In this document: piece by piece, positions 21,730 to 29,762 of the stretch
Position numbering within the stretch: position 1 is the stretch's first letter
How the letters are laid out: every line of letters starts with the position of its first letter
Source: Dehalobacter sp. DCA
GTDB taxonomy: Bacteria > Bacillota > Desulfitobacteriia > Desulfitobacteriales > Syntrophobotulaceae
Assembly (NCBI RefSeq): GCF_000305775.1
Contig: NC_018866.1
Coordinates: 1,116,001-1,180,000, forward strand
Length of the DNA: 64,000 bases
Direction of reading: 5' to 3'
Notes under the pieces: model-generated
Database searches by the model: none
What the model was told of the DNA's origin: nothing
The model's input: the letters and a program-made list of their open reading frames with translations, nothing else
Position numbers and translations under genes: made by a program

Positions 21730-22029
21730 TTGAATGCAAGTGATGAAATGAAAAAAGTCTTTCTGGCGGGAATTGGAGCGATAGCGACAACGGCCGAAAA
21801 AGCTAAGGAAGTCATTGACTCGTTAATTGAAAAAGGTGAGCTTACCGTCGAACAAGGCAAAGTCATCAATGAGGAATTAAAACGCAACCTTTCTGAAAAT
21901 CTGCATCATCATTCTTCCGCCCGTCACATGGAGGATCTTCTGCAAAAGGTTAACACGCTGAATGAAGAAGAGCTCTCTGTGCTCAAACAAAAGCTCGCAG
22001 AGATGGAGAAAAAGAATGACCCAAACTGA
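21730..22029 (+). CDS. Phasin-like small helical protein
   Basis: About 99 residues, all predicted helical. MKKVFLAGIGAIATTAEKAK followed by VIDSLIEKGELTVEQGKV is typical of the phasin/PhaF-like small proteins that precede UbiB-family kinases in Clostridia. I chose the TTG at 21730 because GGGGG lies 9 nt upstream; there is no ATG start in range. Its stop overlaps the start of the kinase gene by 14 nt, so the two are translationally coupled. No polyhydroxyalkanoate genes are in view, so a storage-granule role is not supported here. Confidence 0.75.
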   Translation: MNASDEMKKVFLAGIGAIATTAEKAKEVIDSLIEKGELTVEQGKVINEELKRNLSENLHHHSSARHMEDLLQKVNTLNEEELSVLKQKLAEMEKKNDPN

Positions 22030-23614
22030 GGTCAAGCTATCATCCGCAGCCCGCTTAAAGGAAATGGTCACTGCGCTGAAACGCCATGGAATCATCCACG
22101 GCGTTTCTCCGACCAAGCTAAAATTCATCCTGGAAGACCTTGGCCCGACGTATGTCAAGCTCGGTCAGATTATGTCTATGCGCACAGATATGCTCCCGAA
22201 GAGTTACTGCGATGAACTGGCCGAGCTGCGAACCGATGTGAAACCGATGATTTATGAAGAAGTGCTTCAGGTCATCGCCTCGGAATACGGTTTCTCCGCA
22301 GAGGAAGCTTTTCAGGAAATTGACGCTGTGTGCATCGGCTCGGCATCGATAGCGCAGGTGCATAAAGCCGTGCTGAAAGACGGCAAAATCGTCGTGTTGA
22401 AGGTACAACGCCCCGGAATTTATCAAACGATGGAACGGGATATCCAACTGCTGAAAAAAGCAATCTCCTTGATCAAAGTCTTAAACATCAATGTCGGAGA
22501 TATCGACTTTAGAATGTTTATCGATGAAATGTGGGCGACTGCCCAGCAGGAAATGAACTTTATTGCCGAAGCAAACTATATCAAAGAATTTACCGACCTG
22601 AATGCAGGTTTAAAGTATATTGCCTTTCCGCTGATCGAACGTCAGCTGTGCACCCCGAAAGTACTTGTTATGGAATACATCGACGGTGTTCAAATCGATG
22701 ATCTTGATAAACTTCATGCACTTGGCTACGATCTAAATGAGATTGGGATAAAACTCGCCGAAAACTATGTCAAACAAATTGTCGATGACGGCTTATTTCA
22801 TGCGGATCCGCATCCGGGAAATATCTTTATCCAAGACGGAAAAATTGTCTGGCTCGATTTAGGGATGGTTGGAAAAATCAATAACCGTGATCGGCTGATG
22901 TTGAAAAAAATCATCCTGGCGATCGTCCAGCATGATATTGAAGGATTAAAAGAAGTATTTCTATTACTCAATACGATCAAAGGCAGGGTAAACCACACCA
23001 GGCTCTATGAAGACATTGAAAGCCTGCTGGCACGCTATGGTGATTTGGATTTGGCTGAGCTGCATTTTGGCCAGATCATGGAAGAAGTCAAGGAAGTTCT
23101 TAATTTCCATCAGATATCCCTGCCGACAGGCTTCACGATACTGGGGCGCGGGGTCATTACGATCGAGGGAGTACTCGCCGTATGTTGTCCGAAAGTCAAT
23201 TTCATTCAAATCATGGCCAATCACATTTCGGGAAAATTCCTAAGTGAGTTGGATGCAAGACAGGAATTGGTTTCTGCGGGGCTTTCTCTGTACGGTTTTA
23301 CCAAAAACAGTCTGGACTTGCCGGCTCAGCTCGCCAACATCCTCAAAATGGCGATGAGAGGACAGGCCAAGATCAATATTGATCTGTCCAGCGCCGATGA
23401 ACCCGTGCGTCAGGCCGACATGATCATGGACAAGCTCGTCTTGAGCATTCTCAGTGCGGCCTTTCTGATCGGGGCCAGTCTGGTCTGTATGACGAGCATC
23501 ACGCCCCGGCTGTTCGGGATTCCGGTCATTAGCCTGATCGGCTATCTGATCGCACTTCTGATGGCAGGATGGCTAATGGCGAAAATTTTTTCCAAAAGAC
23601 TGAAGAAAAAATAA
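22016..23614 (+). CDS. ABC1/UbiB family atypical kinase with C-terminal membrane helices
   Basis: About 532 residues. ABC1 motifs are present: LGPTYVKLGQIMSMR (KxGQ), IGSASIAQVHKA (Ala-rich loop), FHADPHPGNIF and the metal-binding WLDLGMVGK. Two membrane helices end the protein (about 487-525). The family supports isoprenoid quinone synthesis or membrane lipid homeostasis through ATPase activity; the precise role in anaerobic Firmicutes is unclear. The ATG at 22016 has GGAG 8 nt upstream and overlaps the phasin-like gene. An ATG at 21962 in the same frame would overlap the neighbour by 68 nt and is less likely. Confidence 0.88.
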   Translation: MTQTEVKLSSAARLKEMVTALKRHGIIHGVSPTKLKFILEDLGPTYVKLGQIMSMRTDMLPKSYCDELAELRTDVKPMIYEEVLQVIASEYGFSAEEAFQEIDAVCIGSASIAQVHKAVLKDGKIVVLKVQRPGIYQTMERDIQLLKKAISLIKVLNINVGDIDFRMFIDEMWATAQQEMNFIAEANYIKEFTDLNAGLKYIAFPLIERQLCTPKVLVMEYIDGVQIDDLDKLHALGYDLNEIGIKLAENYVKQIVDDGLFHADPHPGNIFIQDGKIVWLDLGMVGKINNRDRLMLKKIILAIVQHDIEGLKEVFLLLNTIKGRVNHTRLYEDIESLLARYGDLDLAELHFGQIMEEVKEVLNFHQISLPTGFTILGRGVITIEGVLAVCCPKVNFIQIMANHISGKFLSELDARQELVSAGLSLYGFTKNSLDLPAQLANILKMAMRGQAKINIDLSSADEPVRQADMIMDKLVLSILSAAFLIGASLVCMTSITPRLFGIPVISLIGYLIALLMAGWLMAKIFSKRLKKK

Positions 23615-23628
23615 TTGTTCATCCATGG

Positions 23629-23928
23629 TCAGCAGCATCCCCCGCTGTTGCCTCCCGAGCAGTCACAGCTTGGTTCTGTCCCTGTAAGCCACCCCGTGAT
23701 AACGGCTGAAGCGCAGCCCACGCCGGACTTGACATCGATCGCATTAAACGGACAATTGCGGGCACAGGCGCCACATTCCATGCAGAGATCTATATCCAGT
23801 ATCTCTGCTTTTTTGCATTTTAAACCCAGGACCTGATGCGGACAGACCTCGAGACATCTTCCGCAGCCGGTACATTTCTCGTATTTAAGCGTAAGCGTCG
23901 AAACATTTTTCAAATAGCGGTGCTTCAC
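23629..23928 (-). CDS. hgcB: HgcB, 4Fe-4S ferredoxin of mercury methylation
   Basis: Electron donor thought to reduce the HgcA corrinoid and perhaps hand over Hg. About 99 residues with two clusters, CTGCGRCLEVCP and CMECGACARNCP, and a C-terminal Cys pair (CDCSGGNSGGCC). Paired terminal cysteines and the CMECGACxxNCP form are hallmarks of HgcB. I chose GTG at 23928 because GGGGG lies 8 nt upstream, just after the hgcA stop; the ORF extends back to an ATG at 23952 that overlaps hgcA. Gene order hgcA-hgcB is the standard one. Confidence 0.93.
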   Translation of the reverse strand: MKHRYLKNVSTLTLKYEKCTGCGRCLEVCPHQVLGLKCKKAEILDIDLCMECGACARNCPFNAIDVKSGVGCASAVITGWLTGTEPSCDCSGGNSGGCC

Positions 23929-23941
23929 ACCAGTTTCCCCC

Positions 23942-25099
23942 TTACAACCCAAATAAACTGCTCAACAAAATGAGAATACAACCGATACATATCGTAACCG
24001 CGATGACCGGAACAGCGGTTTTCATCTCCTTCATAACGCCGGAAAACGAAGTATATGTTGAAGATCCGGTGAAGTTCATCGCATAAAACGCAGAAATCGA
24101 TGGCAGAACCAGCAAATACCCCAGAGCCCTGAACCAGCTGTAGGAAAGCTCTCCCGGCCAGCCGTTCAGCACATTCACTGCTGCTGCCCAAAGTAAACCC
24201 AGAAGCCATCCCTTCCAGGCAAATGCTTTTCCAGGGATCCACGGCAACAAAACCGGGGTCAGAATACAGCCCACAATCAGCGCCCCGGTATAGGCATAAA
24301 AGTCGGTAATCCCAAAAGCTCCTGGACGGATCAGATTCAAGATAAATAAAATGCCTAAAATCATCAGGCTCATCTTAAATGTACCGGTAAGTTCCATCGG
24401 AGTAAGCACCAAACGGTCACATGCCGTAAACTTCACGGTCCGCATTTCGGCTGTCGCTTTCCTTCCGGAAGCGACAAATTCACGGATATCCCAAGCTCTA
24501 ACCGGACCATACACGACGTTGAAACCGGTTTGTTTGTGGACTTGATGCGCACTTACCCCGGGAGCGCCGAGCTGTGGCAGAAGCAATGTCCTGTGTGACA
24601 CAATCTGGGCAAGCCTGGTCTTCCCGATCCGACTGCTGAGCTCCGCCGTGCCAAATGTCCCCTTGCCTGCTGCGCACCAGACATTAATACCTTTGGTATC
24701 AAGCACCAGGATCCAGGCCTGAAGTCCGGCCAGCTCCTTGCGAAGGGCATCGAAGGTCATTTTGTAATTGGCCGTTACGAGAACCTCGGAATGTTCATCC
24801 GGATTGCCGACAGCGTAAAGGCCGGGATTGATTTTATAATTCATCCGGCCGATACCCCAGCGGGCTTTCCATCCCCCCAGGATATCCTGAGTCGTTAAGT
24901 TCGTTGAAATCTGAGGCACAAGCCCTACTGGTGTTTTCAATTCACCTGTAATCCAGCCGCATTCCGTGTCATAAATGGTTACAGACCCTGCCAAACTGTC
25001 ATCCCCGCAGCAGCATGGCTGCGGGTCAAATATCTTAAGCTCTGCCTTGTTATTAGCATTTCGATTATTCTGATTCGGATCAAAACTTATTTCTCCCAA
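23942..25099 (-). CDS. hgcA: HgcA, corrinoid protein of mercury methylation
   Basis: Transfers a methyl group from a cobalamin cofactor to Hg(II), giving methylmercury. The corrinoid-binding domain has the diagnostic cap-helix motif NVWCAAGKGTF, with the putative cobalt-ligand Cys at residue 142 of a 385-residue product, and a C-terminal domain with four to five membrane helices. Both are defining for HgcA. The TTG at 25099 is the likely start, with GGAGG 8 nt upstream (VLYLGEISF region); an ATG further up has no ribosome site. An extra Cys cluster (QPCCCGDD) near residue 27 is worth noting. It is followed by hgcB 13 nt downstream. Confidence 0.95.
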   Translation of the reverse strand: MGEISFDPNQNNRNANNKAELKIFDPQPCCCGDDSLAGSVTIYDTECGWITGELKTPVGLVPQISTNLTTQDILGGWKARWGIGRMNYKINPGLYAVGNPDEHSEVLVTANYKMTFDALRKELAGLQAWILVLDTKGINVWCAAGKGTFGTAELSSRIGKTRLAQIVSHRTLLLPQLGAPGVSAHQVHKQTGFNVVYGPVRAWDIREFVASGRKATAEMRTVKFTACDRLVLTPMELTGTFKMSLMILGILFILNLIRPGAFGITDFYAYTGALIVGCILTPVLLPWIPGKAFAWKGWLLGLLWAAAVNVLNGWPGELSYSWFRALGYLLVLPSISAFYAMNFTGSSTYTSFSGVMKEMKTAVPVIAVTICIGCILILLSSLFGL

Positions 25100-25150
25100 A
25101 TATAACACCTCCAAAAGGTTTGGCAGGATAAAAGAAGCCAATTCCTAACA

Positions 25151-25180
25151 AGCATATGATTCGTATAATAGCGTTCTCAA
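25151..25180 (-). promoter_or_regulatory. Possible promoter of hgcAB
   Basis: On the minus strand TTGAGA is followed, 18 bases on, by TATGCT, about 50 bp before the chosen hgcA start. The match to a sigma-A promoter is moderate and the spacing slightly long, so this is a tentative call. Confidence 0.35.
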
Positions 25181-25226
25181 ATTCTCTGCTCAAATAATTC
25201 ATGCAAGGTTGATTACCCCAAATTAG

Positions 25227-25455
25227 GTCTGGGGGTCACAATTCCAGCGTTAAGCGAAGCATGGAGGCGGAGCGCGGCTGTTTGCACCACGGATGGCGCA
25301 ACAGCCGAAAGCGGAATTGTGGCACACAGACCAACCAGGGAGTCTAAGGCACGCATATATTTGGGTATTTATTTCAAGAATGTTTTATTCGTCTGCGGGT
25401 CACAGTTCCACGACAAGCGAAGCCTGGATGGCGAAGCGCGGTCTTTTGACGGCCA
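25227..25455. repeat. Intergenic palindromic element with a second, diverged partial copy
   Basis: The 333-bp gap between hgcA and the CNNM gene holds no coding sequence. 25227-25331 is a ~105-bp imperfect palindrome: the left arm GTCTGGGGGTCACAATTCC pairs with the right arm GGAATTGTGGCACACAGAC. Part of it recurs at 25398-25441, where GGTCACARTTCCA, AAGCGAAGC and GGCGRAGCGCGG appear in the same order. The two units are direct repeats. It may be a mobile palindromic element, a transcribed RNA hairpin or a terminator region; I do not recognise the family. Confidence 0.6.
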
Positions 25456-25474
25456 CGGACTAGAAACCTAAGTT

Positions 25475-26773
25475 TTATAGCCTGCACACCTTCACTTTGG
25501 CAATCCTTTTTTCATCGACTTCCTCAACCTTAAACATCAAACTGTTGAATTCTAAGGAAGGCTTATCATCTTTTCCGGGAATCCTTCCGAGCTGTCCAAC
25601 CAGAAAACCGCTTAGGGTCTCATATTCTTCAATCGGCAGCTCTACGCCGAGATAATCTTGGACCGCATCGAGGCTCGTCGCCCCGTTGATCATATAGGTA
25701 TTTTCATCGATCTTTTCAAATTCCAGTTCGACTTCATCATCCTCGTCAAAAATGTTGCCGACAATTTCTTCAATAAGATCCTCCAGTGTTACAATACCGG
25801 CCGTCCCGCCGTATTCATCAATGATCACGGCCAGATGTGTTTTGTTCAGCTGAAGTTCTTTAAATAATTCATCGGTGCGTTTCGAATCCGGTACATAATA
25901 GGGTTCCCGGACAACGTCCCGCAGATGAAATGTCTCCGAATTGCTGTTGTTCGTTAAATACTGGAAAAGGTATTTGGATTGCAGCACCCCGACAATATTG
26001 TCGATATTCTCCTCATAGACGGGTATCCTGGAATACTTCTCATGATTGATAAAGGCAATGACTTCACTTAAGCTTGCTTCAATCGGCAGCGCCGCAATAT
26101 CCGTGCGATGTGTCATGACTTCGGAAACCGTTTTATTGTTAAATTCAAAAATATTGTTAATCATCAGTTTTTCTGTTTCATGGATGGCGCCTTTTTCCTC
26201 ACCGACATCAACCATCATGCGGATTTCTTCTTCCGTGACCTGCTCGTTCTCCGCATTCGGATCTACCCCGAAAAGCCTTACAAACACGTTCATTGATGCC
26301 GTAAGCATTTTAACGAACGGTGAGGCAATTTTAGACAGGATATACAGCGGGTTTGCGGCAAACCAGGCAATCTTTTCAGCTTTATTCATCGCAATTCTTT
26401 TCGGCACGAGCTCTCCGAGCACCAGCGTGAAGTAAGATAAAATGATGGTAATTAGAATAACGGCTATAGTCTTCAGCAAGGATGCTGAAACGGGGGCCCC
26501 AAGCTTAATCAGCAGTGAAACCAGCGGATCGGAGAAATTTTCTGAAGCAAACGCACTGGCCAGAAAGCCTGCCAACGTTATCCCAATCTGGATCGTCGCA
26601 AGAAATTTGCTCGGCTCACCGAGCAAATTGGTTAAAATTTTGGCCTTCTTGTCGCCATCTTCAGCCATCATTCTGATTTTATTGTCATTCAGGGAGATCA
26701 AAGCAATCTCCGAGGCAGCGAAAAAGGCATTGAGCGCAATCAGCACGACTAAAAACAAAATCCCGGTAATCAA
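25475..26773 (-). CDS. CNNM/CorC (HlyC) family transporter with CBS domains
   Basis: Integral membrane protein proposed to move Mg2+ or Co2+. N-terminal DUF21 (CNNM) domain with four helices (residues 5-190), including NAFFAASEIALISLND; a CBS pair at about 205-330 (VMTHRTDIAALP and SRIPVYEENIDNIVG, then LAVIIDEYGGTAGIVTLEDLIEEIVG); and the C-terminal CorC_HlyC domain. I prefer the TTG at 26773 because AGGAGG lies 8 nt upstream; an ATG 39 nt earlier has only AAGGA right next to it. Function in ion efflux is inferred from the family. Confidence 0.9.
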   Translation of the reverse strand: MITGILFLVVLIALNAFFAASEIALISLNDNKIRMMAEDGDKKAKILTNLLGEPSKFLATIQIGITLAGFLASAFASENFSDPLVSLLIKLGAPVSASLLKTIAVILITIILSYFTLVLGELVPKRIAMNKAEKIAWFAANPLYILSKIASPFVKMLTASMNVFVRLFGVDPNAENEQVTEEEIRMMVDVGEEKGAIHETEKLMINNIFEFNNKTVSEVMTHRTDIAALPIEASLSEVIAFINHEKYSRIPVYEENIDNIVGVLQSKYLFQYLTNNSNSETFHLRDVVREPYYVPDSKRTDELFKELQLNKTHLAVIIDEYGGTAGIVTLEDLIEEIVGNIFDEDDEVELEFEKIDENTYMINGATSLDAVQDYLGVELPIEEYETLSGFLVGQLGRIPGKDDKPSLEFNSLMFKVEEVDEKRIAKVKVCRL

Positions 26774-27083
26774 TGATTGTTCCTCCTGATAATAATAAAA
26801 AGGCAGAATCATTCCTTATACAGGATTGTCAAAGCCTTTTACCAAATCTTATTAATAAGTCATTTGAAATAATACTACTTCGTATATCGCCGGCATTTTC
26901 CTCCATATCTTACTCTCTCCCTTTCTTGATTCTACATCTATTTTAATTTACCCGATGATAAATTGCAATGTCCTGTGTTGTTCTGCAGAAAATCAGCGAA
27001 TAAACCAGAAACGAATTGAGCAAGTAAAAAATGGATATGCTAGAAGTGGCTGTGCCAGTCAATAGAACAGGAAGGGCAAATCT

Positions 27084-28577
27084 ATGAAAATTTTACTTGT
27101 TTACCCGCAAATACCGCTGACCTATTGGAGTTTCCAGTACGCGTTAAAGTTCATATCCAAGAAAGCTGGATCTCCGCCCCTGGGGTTACTTTCCGTAGCT
27201 GCTATGCTGCCGGAGCATTATGATAAGCGTCTTGTGGATATGAATGTAACGAAACTCAAGGATCGGGATATTTTATGGGCCGATTATGTCTGGATCAGCG
27301 CGATGGTCGTCCAGAAAGAATCTGTCAGGGAAGTTATTAACCGCTGTCATGCCCTCGGAGTCAAAACGACTGCAGGCGGTCCCCTCTTTACTTCCGAACC
27401 TGAGGCGTATGATGATGTAGATTATCTCGTCCTGAATGAAGGGGAGAACACTGTACCTGCCTTTGTGCGTGACCTTGAGAACGGATCGGCAGCGCACATT
27501 TACACAACGGAAGAATGGGCGGATATCAGAAATACCCCTGTGCCTTTGTGGGACCTTATCGATATGAAACACTACGCAACAATGAATATTCAATATTCAC
27601 GTGGATGCCCATTCCATTGCGATTTCTGCAACATTACATCTTTATACGGTCACGAGCCCCGTACCAAGACCTCTCCGCAGCTCCTGTCAGAATTGGATTC
27701 CCTTTATCGGGCCGGATGGCGCGGAGGCATCTTCCTGGTTGATGATAATTTTATCGGCAACAAAAAGAAATTAAAGGATGATATCCTGCCTGCGTTGATC
27801 AGCTGGATGAAACAAAGAAACTATCCGTTTACGTTTATCACAGAGGCCTCAATCAATCTGGCTGACGATGACAGCCTTATGAATCTGATGGTCAAGGCGG
27901 GGTTTATGACTGTATTTATCGGAATTGAAACCATGGATGAAGACAGCCTGATTGAGTGCAATAAAATTCAGAATAAAAACCGCAATCTAATTGCGTGTAT
28001 CAAAAAAATTCAGAAATTTGGCCTTCAGGTTCAGGGCGGCTTTATTGTCGGGTTCGACAACGACAATGCCTCTATTTTTGACAAACTGGTAACCTTTATT
28101 CAGGAAAGCGGGATCGTTACCGCGATGGTCGGGCTGCTGAATGCGCCGAAAGGAACTAAACTATATCAGCGTCTGGCAGCGGAAGGCCGACTGTTAAAAA
28201 GCATCAGCGGCGACAACACCGACTTTTCGATGAACTTCATACCCAAAATGGAAAGCCCCCTGTTGATCAAAGGCTATCAAAGAATTGTCGATACGATCTA
28301 CTCGCCAAGAAAATATTATGAGCGGGTCCTGACATTCTTAGAGCAGTACGAACCTGCTGGATTTACGGCTCAGCGGATCGACCGTTGTCAGGTGCTCGCG
28401 TTTATCAGATCGGTATTCCGTTTGGGAATTATCGGCCAGGAAAGACGCTACTACTGGAAACTGATCATTTGGTCTCTGCGGAAACGCCGTAATGTATTTC
28501 CGCTGGCAGTAACCCTGTCCATATACGGTTTTCATTTCCGAAAAGTATTCCGCCGGACTGAGGAAATATTAAAATAA
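27084..28577 (+). CDS. B12-binding-domain radical SAM protein (DUF4070 type)
   Basis: 497-residue radical SAM enzyme. Residues 1-150 are a cobalamin-binding-like Rossmann domain (LLVYPQIPLTYWS), residues 165-380 the radical SAM domain with CPFHCDFCNITSLYG, the [4Fe-4S] CX3CX2C motif, and the rest a DUF4070-like C-terminus. No canonical DxHxxG motif was seen in the N-terminal domain, so cobalamin binding may be lost or partial. GGAAGGG precedes the ATG. Family members often methylate or otherwise modify lipids or small molecules; the substrate is not identifiable. Confidence 0.88.
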   Translation: MKILLVYPQIPLTYWSFQYALKFISKKAGSPPLGLLSVAAMLPEHYDKRLVDMNVTKLKDRDILWADYVWISAMVVQKESVREVINRCHALGVKTTAGGPLFTSEPEAYDDVDYLVLNEGENTVPAFVRDLENGSAAHIYTTEEWADIRNTPVPLWDLIDMKHYATMNIQYSRGCPFHCDFCNITSLYGHEPRTKTSPQLLSELDSLYRAGWRGGIFLVDDNFIGNKKKLKDDILPALISWMKQRNYPFTFITEASINLADDDSLMNLMVKAGFMTVFIGIETMDEDSLIECNKIQNKNRNLIACIKKIQKFGLQVQGGFIVGFDNDNASIFDKLVTFIQESGIVTAMVGLLNAPKGTKLYQRLAAEGRLLKSISGDNTDFSMNFIPKMESPLLIKGYQRIVDTIYSPRKYYERVLTFLEQYEPAGFTAQRIDRCQVLAFIRSVFRLGIIGQERRYYWKLIIWSLRKRRNVFPLAVTLSIYGFHFRKVFRRTEEILK

Positions 28578-28604
28578 TTCTGCTTGGGTGGAGGATTTCG
28601 ATCT

Positions 28605-29683
28605 TTAAGCTTCTTTATGGAAAAGATCAACGCCGAAACGGCTGCCTGAGATGACCCTGTTCTTCCCTGCTGTTTTGGCAGCGTAAAGTGCTTTATCCGC
28701 AATCTCAATATTTTCGGTCAGCGAGCATCCTTTTTGGATAGAGACAGACACCGGCGCTCACGGTCAGTGGCTTATCAAAATAACTGTTAAGTGCAAATTC
28801 TTCCCTGATTTTATCCGCTTTTAGGCAGGCATCTTTCAGTGCGCATCCATAAAGAATAATTAGAAACTCCTCACCGCCGTAACGGCAGATGAAATCAGTG
28901 GCCCTGGCATTTGTTTTTAAAACACGGGCTAAAACCAGCAAAACCTTGTCGCCAAAGACATGTCCCTTCTGATCATTTATCTTTTTAAAATTATCAATAT
29001 CAAAAATGGCAATGCAAAAAGGCTGCCCTGTCCTCTGATAATTGGATACAGCCTTCTGAAAACTCTTTTCCAACAGCAGGCGGTTCGGAAGCCCCGTCAG
29101 CGGATCTCTGGCCGCCTGATTTTTGGCCTTTCTGAACTGATATTGGCTGATATTCAGCAAACTGTTGACTTCAAATACAATAATAAAACCGAAGGCTAGG
29201 AGCAGAAGGCTGAACAGATAGATATTCACGGATACAAACAGATCCGAAATTTTGAATGACGTAATGAATAAAGAGGCTACGCTTTCGGCCGTAGCAATGA
29301 TCAAACCCGGAATCCCATAACGCATGCCGTGAAAAGAAACAAAGAAGAAATAGGAAAAAAAGAGCATATTCAGTAATTCAACATTTCCTGCCATCAACAG
29401 GGTACAAATAGGAATATCAAGCACTAAGCTGAGTCGCATCAGTTTCTCGGCCCGGGTGTCCTTGCTGAAGACACAAACGGAAATAAATGCATTATATAGA
29501 AGGGCAATAAAGAAACCAACAAAAAACAACGCCCGTGAAAGAGCCCTGAAAACGGATCAGCTCAGCCAGGGCGACAATAAGCAGTCCCCACCTAAAGAGC
29601 AGGAATTTTCGTTCCAGCGGTTTATATTTGATCAAATCAAACTTCCTGACCAACTGTTTCACCACATTTTGCGAATTACGCAA
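28605..29683 (-). pseudogene. Membrane-bound diguanylate cyclase (GGDEF), two frameshifts
   Basis: Reassembled from three frames. The N-terminus (from 29683) continues into several membrane helices (RALSRALFFVGFFIALLYN), then a GGDEF domain with RYGGEEFLIIL and the RATD inhibitory-site pattern. The first shift is in the A4/T4 run near 29549-29552 and the second at the T5 run 28731-28735, past which the family ending ENIEIADKALYAAKTAGKN continues in frame to a stop at 28605. With both one-base corrections the gene is intact and complete, so sequencing error is as likely as decay. It would make c-di-GMP. Confidence 0.8.
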
Positions 29684-29762
29684 ATATTATACCATAATTT
29701 TCTATTCATCCAAAGAAAATTTTTGCCATTTGATAAACACAATAAGGTTTCCTAGAAGTACC

